Positions 1 to 8,562 are shown, numbered from the stretch's first letter. The stretch: 64,000 bases of DNA from Spirosoma oryzicola (GCF_021233055.1 NZ_CP089538.1:229501-293500); one strand, 5' to 3'. Translations and numbers: made by a program. The notes: a model not told the origin generated them from the letters alone.

Positions 1-711
1 TAGTCCGTCCGAAATATCGATCATGGCCGTAGGAAGAACACCCAGGTCGCGAAGCTCATGCACAACGTCGGTGCGTGCATCAGGACGGAGTTGCCGTTCT
101 ACCAGATAAGCGCGTTCTTCCGAAAGATTGGGTTGCATGTTCGGATCGGCCAGAAAAACCTGCTTCTCGCGCTCCAGCAGCTGAAGGCCAAGGTAAGCGG
201 CTCCAAGATCGCCCGTTACGCAAATCACATCGTTGGGCTGGGCGGTGTTCCGGTACGTGATCAGCTCTTTAGGTACTTTGCCCAGCACCGAAACCGAGAT
301 GATCAGTCCCGACCTTGAGGCCGTGGTATCACCACCCACCAGATCAACGTTGTAGGCTTCGCAAGCTGCCCGGATGCCCTCGTACAATTCATCAACGGCC
401 TCAACCGGGAATCGGCTGCTCAGGCCAATGTTGACCGTAACCTGAATCGGCAGGCCATTCATCGCTGCAATGTCCGATACGTTGACGGCAATGGCTTTGT
501 AGCCGAGGTGTTTCAGGGGGACATACGTCAGGTCGAAATGAATACCTTCAACGAGCATGTCGGTCGCCAGCAAACCGTAGTCGTCACCCCAGTCAAAAAC
601 AGCTGCATCGTCGCCGATACCGCGAACCGTTTCGGCATGGGCGGGAGCCGGAGTTGCCTGTCGGATACGCTCAATCAGGCCAATTTCGCCAATAGTATTA
701 AGATCAGTCAT
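1..711 (-). CDS. thiL: Thiamine-monophosphate kinase ThiL (3' end cut by window)
   Basis: Phosphorylates thiamine monophosphate to the diphosphate in the cytosol, using ATP. Reading the minus strand from the ATG at 711 gives MTDLNTIGEIGLIERI, then the ThiL/PurM-type motifs GIGDDAAV, DMLVEGIHFDL, VSDIAAMNG and VGGDTT in family order. They correspond to Mg/ATP-binding aspartates of the family. The frame is open to base 1, so 237 N-terminal residues are present and roughly the last third of a typical ~340-residue protein is missing. It appears monocistronic here: the next minus-strand gene (lipoprotein) is followed by a terminator at 745-781. Assignment is confident; only the C-terminus is unseen. 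Confidence 0.93.
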   Translation of the reverse strand, partial: MTDLNTIGEIGLIERIRQATPAPAHAETVRGIGDDAAVFDWGDDYGLLATDMLVEGIHFDLTYVPLKHLGYKAIAVNVSDIAAMNGLPIQVTVNIGLSSRFPVEAVDELYEGIRAACEAYNVDLVGGDTTASRSGLIISVSVLGKVPKELITYRNTAQPNDVICVTGDLGAAYLGLQLLEREKQVFLADPNMQPNLSEERAYLVERQLRPDARTDVVHELRDLGVLPTAMIDISDGL

Positions 712-744
712 AAGTTTGCAGGCGATTTACGGACTAGTAAACCA

Positions 745-781
745 CTAAAAAAGCCGTTCCTGTTGACATACGGAACGGCTT
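745..781 (-). terminator. Rho-independent terminator of the lipoprotein gene
   Basis: Ten-base perfect stem (751-760 with 772-781, AAGCCGTTCC/GGAACGGCTT), 11-base loop, followed on the minus strand by a run of T (complement of the A-run at 747-752). It lies just after the stop at 805. Confidence 0.85.
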
Positions 782-804
782 AATCAAAAAAATGGTTTGC
801 GCGC

Positions 805-1257
805 TTACGGATTCGTCAGCGTATATTTCACGATTTGACCCCCTGTTTTCTGGGTAGTTGTCGTCTGGGTAATCACCAACTCATTATCGCTAATCGAATT
901 GATTGTGAAATCGAGTTTGCCGGTGGTGTTACCACTTATCGGGGGGCTTATATTTGAGAAGGAAAGTTGTGTATCCGATGGAACTGAGTACTGGCCCGTA
1001 AAAGAAGTTCCTTCAAAATCGGTGAAGGTAACGGTAGGCGCTGCGCTTAAATTCAGCTGGTAATTAGCGTAACCTGGCCGAACATTGCTCGTTGCTCCTT
1101 TTGTATAAACAGTAACGTTGTTCCATTCAATTTTACTGGCTGTCCACACTTTAGCAATTCGTTCAGAAACCGGAGGGGTTTTGGAACCACTGCAACCCAT
1201 CAGCAAACCAATAACGGCTATTGCCGAGAGAAAAGCAGTGAAAGAAGTCTTTTTCAT
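805..1257 (-). CDS. Small lipoprotein, lipocalin-like
   Basis: Product of about 150 residues. It starts best at the second Met (1257), which begins MKKTSF, a lipoprotein signal peptide ending in the lipobox LLMGC, so it should be lipid-anchored in the envelope. An in-frame ATG at 1272 would add five residues ahead of the signal peptide and is less likely. The mature part is rich in Thr/Ser/Asn and predicted beta-strand, with a WTASKIEWNNV segment resembling the first strand of Bacteroidota lipocalin-like or DUF5004-type lipoproteins. The function is not recognisable. It is a single gene with its own terminator at 745-781, divergent from the cytochrome b5-like gene at 1366. Confidence 0.75.
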   Translation of the reverse strand: MKKTSFTAFLSAIAVIGLLMGCSGSKTPPVSERIAKVWTASKIEWNNVTVYTKGATSNVRPGYANYQLNLSAAPTVTFTDFEGTSFTGQYSVPSDTQLSFSNISPPISGNTTGKLDFTINSISDNELVITQTTTTQKTGGQIVKYTLTNP

Positions 1258-1297
1258 TGTAAATTGTTGCATATAACAGAAGTGGCTAAAGTTACAC

Positions 1298-1305
1298 TAT
1301 TTTTG
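1298..1305 (+). promoter_or_regulatory. -7 element of a Bacteroidota promoter (TATTTTTG)
   Basis: Matches the TAnnTTTG consensus, 60 bp before the cytochrome b5-like start at 1366. No clear -33 TTG at the right distance, so tentative. Confidence 0.3.
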
Positions 1306-1365
1306 TTTTCGCCTGCAACTTTCAGGCACTCAATAATTAGTTGGTCCGACTGAACGGTTATACAA

Positions 1366-1614
1366 ATGCTTACTGATTCGGCAAAGCCGAAAGAATACAC
1401 CCGAGCGCAACTGGCCCTTCGCAATGGCTCCGACCGCGACGAGATCTGGTGCGCCTACGCTGGCCTGATCTATGACGTATCGGCCTCCCGACTTTGGCGT
1501 ACGGGTAAACATTACGAACACTGGGCTGGGCAAGACCTGACGGCTGAACTAGCCGACGCTCCCCACGCTGATTGGGTATTCGCCCGCTTTCCCATAGTAG
1601 GACGGCTTCTGTAA
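1366..1614 (+). CDS. Small cytochrome b5-like heme-binding protein
   Basis: 82 residues covering just a cytochrome b5-like heme/steroid-binding domain. YTRAQLALRNGSDRDEIWCAYAGLIYDVSAS is the usual b5 opening (split here: YTRAQLALRNG, then IWCAYAGLIYDVSAS), followed by LWRTGKHYEHWAGQDLT and APHADW. His residues in GKHYEHWAG and APH are the plausible axial heme ligands; the classical HPGG is absent, as in the short bacterial/archaeal b5-like subfamily. No signal peptide or membrane anchor is present, so it is cytosolic or peripheral. The partner is unknown. It is followed 34 bp later by the BadF-type kinase, possibly cotranscribed. Confidence 0.8.
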   Translation: MLTDSAKPKEYTRAQLALRNGSDRDEIWCAYAGLIYDVSASRLWRTGKHYEHWAGQDLTAELADAPHADWVFARFPIVGRLL

Positions 1615-1648
1615 GCTATCACAAATCAGAGGCCACAAACGCTACATA

Positions 1649-2503
1649 ATGACTACGATTCTCATCGCCGACAGCGGTTCAACCAAAACCGACTGGCGTC
1701 TTGTTAGCGCTGATGAAACTCCCCGCGCTATTCAAACGAATGGCTTCAATCCCTATTATCAAACAACCGAACAGATTATTGATACGCTACGCGTTCAGTT
1801 GCTGCCGGAGCTAAATGGCCAAACCGTAACCGCTGTGTTTTTCTACGGGGCTGGATGCAGCGGGCCGTCGGTAAACTATGTTATCGCCGATGCGTTGCGG
1901 GCGATTCTGCCTGCTGTGAGTCTTGTCGAGGTGAACAGCGATATGTTGGGAGCCGCTCGCGGAGCCGCCGGACGTGAGCAGGGCATCGTTTGTATCTTAG
2001 GAACAGGTTCCAATGCGTGCTGTTACGATGGCTACGACATCAAGCGTGGTATCCAGACGCTGGGCTTCTGGCTTGGTGATGAAGGTAGTGGCGGTTACAT
2101 GGGTAAAACGCTCGTCCGGGATTTTTTCCAGGAACGGCTACCGGCTCACCTGCGCGACAGTTTTCAGGCTCGTTATGCGCTTGACCGGCCAACGCTGTTG
2201 GAAAATGCGTACCAGAAACCCTACCCGAACCGTTATTTCGCGTCGTTCACGCCTTTCTTATCCGATCACTTGGCCGATGAATACGTCGATACGTTAGTGA
2301 CCGATGCGTTTATTTTATTTCTGTCAACCTACGTCACTCGCTTCCCCGAATCCAGACAGTGGCCAGTGCATTTTGTTGGGTCAATTGCGTATTATTTCGG
2401 GGATCAGCTCCGTAAAGCCGTTCAACAAACCGGTTTGCTGATGGGCCGTGTCGTAAAGGCTCCCGCTACGGAGCTGGTTAATTTTCATCGGGAGACTGCA
2501 TAA
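1649..2503 (+). CDS. BadF/BadG-type ATPase, N-acetylglucosamine kinase family
   Basis: 284 residues of the ASKHA fold. ADSGSTKTDWRL near residue 6 is the phosphate-1 loop, and CILGTGSNACCYD near 120 is the phosphate-2 loop, followed by GDEGSGGYMGK. This is the arrangement of the BadF/BadG/BcrA/BcrD family, whose Bacteroidota members mostly act as N-acetylglucosamine kinases in amino-sugar recycling. The length fits that family. Soluble. The substrate is inferred from the family, not visible in residues. Downstream lies the ferredoxin reductase, with its own -7-like element at 2506. Confidence 0.85.
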   Translation: MTTILIADSGSTKTDWRLVSADETPRAIQTNGFNPYYQTTEQIIDTLRVQLLPELNGQTVTAVFFYGAGCSGPSVNYVIADALRAILPAVSLVEVNSDMLGAARGAAGREQGIVCILGTGSNACCYDGYDIKRGIQTLGFWLGDEGSGGYMGKTLVRDFFQERLPAHLRDSFQARYALDRPTLLENAYQKPYPNRYFASFTPFLSDHLADEYVDTLVTDAFILFLSTYVTRFPESRQWPVHFVGSIAYYFGDQLRKAVQQTGLLMGRVVKAPATELVNFHRETA

Positions 2504-2505
2504 TG

Positions 2506-2513
2506 TACCTTTG
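2506..2513 (+). promoter_or_regulatory. -7 element (TACCTTTG) before the flavin reductase gene
   Basis: TAnnTTTG match 64 bp upstream of the start at 2578; no good -33 element is visible. Confidence 0.35.
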
Positions 2514-2577
2514 CGGTGGGGTTATTGGTTACGCCTTGTCGATAGCCTATACAAATCCCGCAACAACCTGAATAGTA

Positions 2578-3648
2578 ATGGCAAATCGGTATTTTTTAAA
2601 AGTAAAAGAGGTCGTTCGGGAAACGCCGGACGCTGTAACAATAACGTTTTGGCACCCACTCAACGAAGAAGTGCGCTACCAGCCGGGACAGTTTTTAACG
2701 TTCCTGCTGAATATAAACGGTCAGAAGCTGAGACGCTCGTATTCAATGGCTTCGTCACCACATGTCGATGTGTCGTTGGCGGTGTCGGTGAAACGGGTAC
2801 CGGGCGGTTTGGCGTCCAACTACCTGTGTGATCAAGTCAAATCCGGCGATATTCTTGAAACGCTGGAGCCAATGGGTAATTTCGTGCCGAAGCTGGACGC
2901 TAAAAATCGGCGCAACATTGTGCTGATTGGCGCGGGTAGCGGTATCACTCCGCTGTTTTCGATGGCGAAGTCGGCGTTGCACGTTGAGCCGGATAGTCGC
3001 GTATGGCTGATTTACGGTAACCGCAGTCAGGAAACCATTATCTACAAAGCGCATCTGGACGCGATGGAGCAGGCGTATGGAGCATCGCGCTTTCGGGTGA
3101 CGCATGTGCTGAGTCAGCCTACGGGAAGCTGGTCGGGACTCGAAGGACGATTGAATCAGCACACGATTGCGAAACTGGTCGAAACATTACCGGCTGCTGA
3201 GCGCCAGAACGTTAGTGTTTATCTGTGCGGTCCCGATGGCATGATGGCCGAAGCCCGTTCAGCTTTGTCGCTGGTCGGCATTCCGAATGATCGTGTATTC
3301 AAGGAAAGCTACATTACTGCGCCCGTCGCGGCTGGTGAAGTAGTCGAAGAGCCGGTAGCCGCCGACGAGGCAGGATCGCCCGAAGTGACCGTTCTCTACG
3401 AAGGTAGCGAGTACAAATTCACCGTGGCCCCGCACCAGACTATTCTGGAAGCGGCTTTAGATCTGGACATCGATTTGCCTTATTCGTGTCAGGCGGGAAT
3501 GTGTACGGCCTGTATGGGCCGTTGCGTATCTGGTAAAGTACAATTGGACGAAGAAGACGGTCTTTCGGAATCGGAATTAAAAGCGGGTTACATACTAACC
3601 TGCGTTGCGCACCCTGTTGGCCGGGATGTAGTGATTGAAATTGAATAA
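2578..3648 (+). CDS. PaaE-like ferredoxin-NADP reductase with C-terminal 2Fe-2S domain
   Basis: 356 residues. The N-terminal FAD-binding barrel has the RSYSMASSP flavin motif (about residues 54-62). An NAD(P)-binding domain follows with IGAGSGITPLFSM and YLCGPDGMM. A plant-type 2Fe-2S ferredoxin domain from about residue 268 carries CQAGMCTACMGRC and a last ligand in LTCVAHP. This order is that of PaaE/HmpX-type reductases, which pass electrons from NAD(P)H to an oxygenase or desaturase partner. No phenylacetate genes are nearby, so the physiological partner is unknown (a fatty-acid or carotenoid oxygenase are possible). Converges on the M56 gene across a long hairpin at 3666-3736. Confidence 0.9.
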   Translation: MANRYFLKVKEVVRETPDAVTITFWHPLNEEVRYQPGQFLTFLLNINGQKLRRSYSMASSPHVDVSLAVSVKRVPGGLASNYLCDQVKSGDILETLEPMGNFVPKLDAKNRRNIVLIGAGSGITPLFSMAKSALHVEPDSRVWLIYGNRSQETIIYKAHLDAMEQAYGASRFRVTHVLSQPTGSWSGLEGRLNQHTIAKLVETLPAAERQNVSVYLCGPDGMMAEARSALSLVGIPNDRVFKESYITAPVAAGEVVEEPVAADEAGSPEVTVLYEGSEYKFTVAPHQTILEAALDLDIDLPYSCQAGMCTACMGRCVSGKVQLDEEDGLSESELKAGYILTCVAHPVGRDVVIEIE

Positions 3649-3665
3649 AAAGCCTATTTGATCTT

Positions 3666-3736
3666 TTCGGAATGTTTTAGAATGTCATACGCCATATCTC
3701 CAAGATATGGCGTATGACATTCTAAAACATTCCGAA
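3666..3736. terminator. Perfect 34-bp inverted repeat, bidirectional terminator-like
   Basis: Arms 3666-3699 and 3703-3736 are exactly complementary, separated by only CCA. It lies between convergent genes ending at 3648 (+) and 3767 (-), so it can end transcripts from both sides. It is far longer than an ordinary terminator stem and lacks a strong T-run on either strand. Confidence 0.7.
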
Positions 3737-3766
3737 GCCGTAGAACTACAACTCGTCCTTGCCCAT

Positions 3767-5881
3767 TTATTTTTTACGCTTCGACGCCGGAGCTGGGGCA
3801 GCTGGTAAGGCAGGAACTACGGCGTCAGGAGCCTGAGCCGGTGTGACGAAGGCCGGAGGGGCAGCTGGTGTTGCTGGAAGTGGAGGAACGGTAGCGCGTA
3901 ACGACCGGGACGGACGAGTCGGACGCTTTACCGGTTTGGATTCAACCTTGATCGGTAAATCTAGATCCATGTCCGATTCGTCTTCCGCCATAATATGCGC
4001 TACTTTTTCGCTGTGCCGACTCATCTCTTCCGATAGCAAATCCAGCCGTTTTGTCATCTTCTCGATCTCCTGTTCCAATTGGTCCATGGGCTGCCGGGCT
4101 GCTTCCGCTCTTTTTTGAGCCTCTTCGAGTTGCTTGTCTACCTCTTCGACACTGAGTTCCTGCTTTTTTATTTCCGGTTCAAGAAGTTCAAGTTGTTTTT
4201 CAATCGTAGCGGCTGCGGCTTTGTCTTTTCCTTCGACGGATGCGTCCATCATCTGTTGTCGTTTCTGGAGAATACGTTGCCGTTCTTCCAGCAACCGTTG
4301 TTTACGCCATTCGAGCGTTTCCTGACTGCGCTCAATCGCTTCGACTGGAAAGCGAAGCTTCTCCATCTGCCGATACAAGGCTTCCATTTGGTTCGACCGC
4401 TGAGCCATGAGCCGGCTCAAACTGTCAAGACGCGTTTGGTGCAATTTGCGCAGCTGCTTAAGGGTGTCGGCCAAGGGCTTTGGTGGCGCAGTCATTTTGG
4501 CTAATTCCTCGTCGAGCTTATCCGGGCTAACAATGCTGGTATGCTTTATGTCTGCCGTCCATTGATCCAGTGCGTTCATGCCTTTGTCGAAGGAATACTT
4601 TGTTTCGATAAGGGCCAGTAGCATATCGCGCTCAGGTTGAGGAATCGAGTCTAGTAGAAGCTGACCGCTCATGACCTGATCGAACTGCTGTTGAAGCTGG
4701 TCAACGTGCTTCGCTGGTAGCTTCTGACCTTTCCAGGTCATATAATCGAGCTTGTTATTGTCCGTCATACTGAATTCAGTGCCGTTACCTGCGCTAAGCC
4801 GCCGGTACGACTGCGGCTTCGGCTTACTTGGTTTAGATTGTTGCTGAATGGCATAAACCGATGCGCTTACCAGGAGTAGCGTTGCCAGCGTAAGACCAAC
4901 CAAACTACCGTTCGAGACAATCGGGCGCGTTGAAACACCAAGTGCGCGCCGAACCCGGTGGAGAAGCAACTGCCGTTTGGTGGTCAGGGCCATTGCCAAA
5001 GCGGGCGTTTGACTGGATTGAGCCAGCCGTAGTTCTTCGACACGAGCTAGCGCCTGAGCCAGTATCCGTCCATTATTTCCACATGCCTGTATCGCCAGAT
5101 CATCGCAGCAGTGTTCCCGTTCCTCCCGGATACGCGCTGATAACCACCAGATAGCCGGGTGGAAGAAATACAGTACTTCCAGAACCGACTGAAGAAGATT
5201 AACCGCATAGTCGTGGCGCTTCACATGGGCTAACTCGTGAGCAATAACGGCTTCAAGTTCCTGAATGGACAGGTGAGTCGCCAGGCCGATAGGAAGTAAC
5301 AGAACAGGTTTCAGGCTGTTGACAACCATCGGTACCACGATCCGGGCCGACTCACGGATGCGTACCACCGGACGGATCTGTAAAGCTGATCGCAGGTGAT
5401 TGGCCAGATCGGCTACACGGTCGGAAGCGGGTTGAGCCGCTGTTCGGTTGAGGTGTTGCAGGTAAAGCCAGCCACCCGTAAGTCGTACACCAAACAAAGC
5501 GACACCGATTAAATAAATCAAAACAAACTGACTCAGGTGGTTATCCAGAAAAACCTGAATTTGGGTATGCCACGGTACTATCTGCGTCATCGTTTGCCAA
5601 TGAACGGGTAGTGAGCCTGCGGAATGCGTGTGGCTGGGTGTTGTGATCGTAGAGGGTAGAGGCTTGTAATACCAGGCGAATGTACCCATCGAAAGAAGCG
5701 GTTGTGCCAATAAAGCCAGAACGCCTGTTCGGTAACGGGCCGCGCTGGACCGACCGCGAAATACCTGCAAGACTAAAGCTGCCGACAAAACAAGCGCGAA
5801 CCCTTGCCAAAGTGTGTGAAGTAAGGTCCAGCCAAGCGCGTAACTAACCGGACTTGATAGATAATGCGTGATAGTATTCAT
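3767..5881 (-). CDS. M56-family (BlaR1-like) membrane metalloprotease with coiled-coil C-terminal region
   Basis: 704 residues. The first ~310 form a BlaR1/MecR1-type membrane peptidase: helices near residues 12-40, 55-72 and 118-140, zinc motif HELAH at 215-219, and EREHCCDD near 254-261 supplying the third ligand. A further membrane helix lies near 318-343. The region after it is not a penicillin-binding sensor. Instead it has about 200 residues of Glu/Gln/Arg-rich coiled coil (roughly 450-630) and a Pro/Ala tail ending in KRKK. BlaR1 proteins cleave or trigger loss of the BlaI repressor; here BlaI is encoded 28 bp upstream in the same operon, so the pair forms a complete sense-and-derepress unit for an unknown envelope signal. 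Confidence 0.88.
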   Translation of the reverse strand: MNTITHYLSSPVSYALGWTLLHTLWQGFALVLSAALVLQVFRGRSSAARYRTGVLALLAQPLLSMGTFAWYYKPLPSTITTPSHTHSAGSLPVHWQTMTQIVPWHTQIQVFLDNHLSQFVLIYLIGVALFGVRLTGGWLYLQHLNRTAAQPASDRVADLANHLRSALQIRPVVRIRESARIVVPMVVNSLKPVLLLPIGLATHLSIQELEAVIAHELAHVKRHDYAVNLLQSVLEVLYFFHPAIWWLSARIREEREHCCDDLAIQACGNNGRILAQALARVEELRLAQSSQTPALAMALTTKRQLLLHRVRRALGVSTRPIVSNGSLVGLTLATLLLVSASVYAIQQQSKPSKPKPQSYRRLSAGNGTEFSMTDNNKLDYMTWKGQKLPAKHVDQLQQQFDQVMSGQLLLDSIPQPERDMLLALIETKYSFDKGMNALDQWTADIKHTSIVSPDKLDEELAKMTAPPKPLADTLKQLRKLHQTRLDSLSRLMAQRSNQMEALYRQMEKLRFPVEAIERSQETLEWRKQRLLEERQRILQKRQQMMDASVEGKDKAAAATIEKQLELLEPEIKKQELSVEEVDKQLEEAQKRAEAARQPMDQLEQEIEKMTKRLDLLSEEMSRHSEKVAHIMAEDESDMDLDLPIKVESKPVKRPTRPSRSLRATVPPLPATPAAPPAFVTPAQAPDAVVPALPAAPAPASKRKK

Positions 5882-5909
5882 GACAAACCTTGTTGATCAG
5901 TTTAATTGA

Positions 5910-6275
5910 TTACTCCCGGTCCAGATTATCAAGTAACTTTTTGATTTCGTCCAGCTCTTCGCGCGATGTCTTGTGCTGGCCCAGTACCTGCATGACCAGC
6001 TTCGACGCTGATCCGCGAAAAGCCGTTTCGACAAAGCGGTCAACCAGCCCCCGTTGCGTATCCTCCTGACTGACAGCCGCTGTGTACGTATGCGACCGCC
6101 CATCTTCTTCCCGGCTCAGTAACCCTTTCTCATGCATGATCTGCATAAGCTTCAAGGCCGTTGTATAGCCAATATCACGACTTTGGCTTAGTGTTTCGTG
6201 AACCTGTCGTACGGTGCTCGGCCCTTTAGCCCAAAGCACGTGCAGGATTTCCAGTTCAGCATCGGTTGGCTTCAT
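5910..6275 (-). CDS. BlaI/MecI/CopY-family repressor
   Basis: 121 residues, the family's usual length. The N-terminal winged helix starts MKPTDAELEILHVLW and continues GPSTVRQVHETL; the C-terminal half (roughly 70-121) is the dimerisation and cleavage region. It represses its own operon until the partner M56 protease inactivates it. Two dyads of the form TACGAA-N4-TTCGTA sit 7-48 bp upstream of the ATG and are the expected operators, so autoregulation is likely. First gene of a two-gene operon with the M56 receptor. Confidence 0.9.
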   Translation of the reverse strand: MKPTDAELEILHVLWAKGPSTVRQVHETLSQSRDIGYTTALKLMQIMHEKGLLSREEDGRSHTYTAAVSQEDTQRGLVDRFVETAFRGSASKLVMQVLGQHKTSREELDEIKKLLDNLDRE

Positions 6276-6281
6276 AATTAT

Positions 6282-6323
6282 CTACGAATAATTTCGTAGT
6301 AAAGAAATACGAAGATTTTCGTA
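6282..6323 (-). promoter_or_regulatory. Two BlaI-type operator dyads
   Basis: Dyad one is CTACGAA-TAAT-TTCGTAG at 6282-6299; dyad two is TACGAA-GATT-TTCGTA at 6308-6323. Centres are 25 bp apart, about 2.4 helical turns, directly ahead of the BlaI start. Spacing and symmetry fit cooperative binding by two repressor dimers. Confidence 0.7.
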
Positions 6324-6441
6324 GATGCAAGAGTGTGAACAAAAAAGTTTTATAATCACTTATTTGTAAGATGGCTGGATAGCTTTTTGCTTTATCAACC
6401 CGTAAAAATTTACACATCGACTTTGATAGCCGAATCACCCT

Positions 6442-8187
6442 ATGACCCCAAACGAAACCTTACTTATTCCAACTCGTCCCGTTCGGCAATTCATTGGCGA
6501 AGATCGCTTTGCTAATTCGGATCTAAAAAGTTGGGACGATGTAAAACCCTTGTACGACGAGTTACTGAACCGGCCTATTCAAAACGCCGATGATCTCAAA
6601 CGATGGTTGATCGACCGGAGCGAGCTGGAATCGTACCTGTCCGAGAATTTTGCGTGGCGGTACATTAAAATGACCTGCGACACGGCGAACGAAGAGCTGG
6701 TTAACAGCCTGAATTTTTTTATTGCCGAGCTACAGCCCCCCATGACTGCGTACGGAAACGATCTGGATATCAAAGCCATCAGCAGTCCTTATTTAAGCCA
6801 GCTAACCGACGAAGGATTTGCGGTTATGGTACGGGGCATGAAAAAGGCTATTGAGATCTTCCGCGAGGAAAACATTCCGCTGCAAACGGAGATTCAGACC
6901 GAAGAACGCAAATACGGTGCAATAGCCGGTGCAATGACCGTTACGATTGACGGACGTGAAATGACTTTGCCCGAAGCCAGCGACTTACTTCAGGTAACGG
7001 ACCGGTCGGTTCGGGAAAAAGCCTGGCGTAAAATCTGGGAACGGCGGTATCAGGATCATGATGCGCTCGATGGGCTTTTTGATCGGTTGCGAACGCTACG
7101 GCATCAGGTAGCGGTTAATGCGGGGTTTGCCAACTTCCGGGATTACTCGTTTGCGGCTCTCGGTCGGTTTGACTACACACCGGAAGATTGCTTTAATTTT
7201 CACAGTTCGGTGGCGGATGCGGTAGTGCCGTTGCTGGACAAACTGGCTTCGGATCGGAAACAACGACTCGGTGTCGAACCGCTGCGTCCGTGGGATTCAA
7301 AAGTTGATGTGGAGGGCCGTCCACCGCTCAAACCGTTTGGAACGGGAACCGAACTAATCGAAAAGACAATAACCTGCTTTGACCGACTTGATCGTTCGCT
7401 TGGCGACGACCTGCGGATTATGCGGGCAATGGGCCACCTCGATCTGGAATCGCGGAAAGGAAAAGCGCCCGGTGGCTACAATTACCCACTGGAGGAAATC
7501 GGCGTACCGTTTATTTTTATGAACGCTACTTCTAGCCTACGCGATCTGGTAACGATGGTTCACGAAGGTGGACATGCTATCCACTCGTTTCTGACGCGTG
7601 ATTTGTTGCTAAAAGCGTTCCGCAACCCACCGATGGAGGTAGCCGAACTAGCTTCCATGAGCATGGAATTACTGTCGATGGATCACTGGGATGTGTTTTT
7701 TGACAACCCCGATGAATTACGTCGGGCTAAGCTTCAGCATCTTGAATCGATTATCGAAACCCTGCCTTGGGTAGCAACCATCGATAAGTTTCAGCATTGG
7801 ATCTACGAGAACCCAACGCACACCGACGCCGACAGGAGAGAAAGCTGGATTGCCATTTATGATACGTTTGCCGATAAAATAACGGACTGGTCGGGCATAG
7901 AATTCTTCAAGTCGTACCTCTGGCAGCGGCAATTGCATTTATACGAGGTGCCGTTTTACTACATCGAATACGGCATTGCTCAACTCGGCGCTATTGGTGT
8001 CTGGCGTAACTATCGTCGGGACACGGAGGCTGGTTTAGAGGGCTACAAAAAAGCGCTTAGCCTGGGGTACAAAGCGCCTATTCGGGATATTTACGCGGCT
8101 GCTAATGTACCGTTCGATTTTTCCCGCGAACATATTCGCGAGCTAATGGCGTTTGTATGGGAGGAAATGGAGACGCTTAAGAAGTAG
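6442..8187 (+). CDS. pepF: M3-family oligoendopeptidase F
   Basis: 581 residues, close to the family length. Zinc-binding HEGGHAIHSF lies near residue 374 (HEXXH), with the downstream Glu in MEVAELASMSMEL. No signal peptide, so it is a cytosolic metallopeptidase that trims short peptides. The sequence starts MTPNETLLIPTRPVRQFIGED. It is divergent from the BlaI operon, and its promoter region (6276-6441) contains the BlaI-type dyads, so it could be affected by that repressor; this is only inferred from position. Followed by an independent lipoprotein gene. Confidence 0.92.
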   Translation: MTPNETLLIPTRPVRQFIGEDRFANSDLKSWDDVKPLYDELLNRPIQNADDLKRWLIDRSELESYLSENFAWRYIKMTCDTANEELVNSLNFFIAELQPPMTAYGNDLDIKAISSPYLSQLTDEGFAVMVRGMKKAIEIFREENIPLQTEIQTEERKYGAIAGAMTVTIDGREMTLPEASDLLQVTDRSVREKAWRKIWERRYQDHDALDGLFDRLRTLRHQVAVNAGFANFRDYSFAALGRFDYTPEDCFNFHSSVADAVVPLLDKLASDRKQRLGVEPLRPWDSKVDVEGRPPLKPFGTGTELIEKTITCFDRLDRSLGDDLRIMRAMGHLDLESRKGKAPGGYNYPLEEIGVPFIFMNATSSLRDLVTMVHEGGHAIHSFLTRDLLLKAFRNPPMEVAELASMSMELLSMDHWDVFFDNPDELRRAKLQHLESIIETLPWVATIDKFQHWIYENPTHTDADRRESWIAIYDTFADKITDWSGIEFFKSYLWQRQLHLYEVPFYYIEYGIAQLGAIGVWRNYRRDTEAGLEGYKKALSLGYKAPIRDIYAAANVPFDFSREHIRELMAFVWEEMETLKK

Positions 8188-8249
8188 ACGAATAACGAGA
8201 AAATTAGAAAAATCTAACGGTTAACCGCTTACGACTAACGACTCTTTCG

Positions 8250-8257
8250 TAAGTTTG
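8250..8257 (+). promoter_or_regulatory. -7 element (TAAGTTTG)
   Basis: TAnnTTTG match 27 bp before the ATG at 8284, the leader distance seen at the better promoters in this window. No -33 TTG. Confidence 0.4.
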
Positions 8258-8283
8258 CAGAATCAATTCGTAATCAAGTGGCT

Positions 8284-8562
8284 ATGAAACGCGTATTCAG
8301 TGCAGGATTAATGGTAGCCGCCGTGCTGTCGCTGGCATCCTGTGACTATCAGAAAAATAACACGATCCGTCAGGCCGACTACCGGGCAGGTGATTTCCGG
8401 CCTGATTATCGGGCGGGTGATCCTGAAGTATATGGAGCTGGCAAAGATTCGGCTGCTGTACAAACAAAATACAAATACACGCCGAATCCTGCTCTTGATC
8501 AACGGGCCGATAAGATTCGTCAGAAATTATTTGGGCCTAGTACAAACGGGCAAGGTGCTTAA
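8284..8562 (+). CDS. Small lipoprotein with repeated YRAGD motif
   Basis: 92 residues from the ATG at 8284; a GTG two codons upstream is also possible but unnecessary. The signal peptide MKRVFSAGLMVAAVLSLASC ends in a lipobox, so it is an envelope lipoprotein. The mature chain contains a short internal duplication, DYRAGDFR then DYRAGDPE, followed by a charged, low-complexity tail. No family recognised. Its own terminator follows at 8634-8674. Confidence 0.7.
   Translation: MKRVFSAGLMVAAVLSLASCDYQKNNTIRQADYRAGDFRPDYRAGDPEVYGAGKDSAAVQTKYKYTPNPALDQRADKIRQKLFGPSTNGQGA

Noticed and set aside
2511..2831. 106-residue plus-strand frame overlapping the reductase start
   Set aside because: The reductase frame has all family motifs; this one has none.
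4079..4504. 141-residue plus-strand frame under the M56 gene
   Set aside because: Composition (Phe/Leu/Arg) mirrors the coiled-coil coding strand; no start context.
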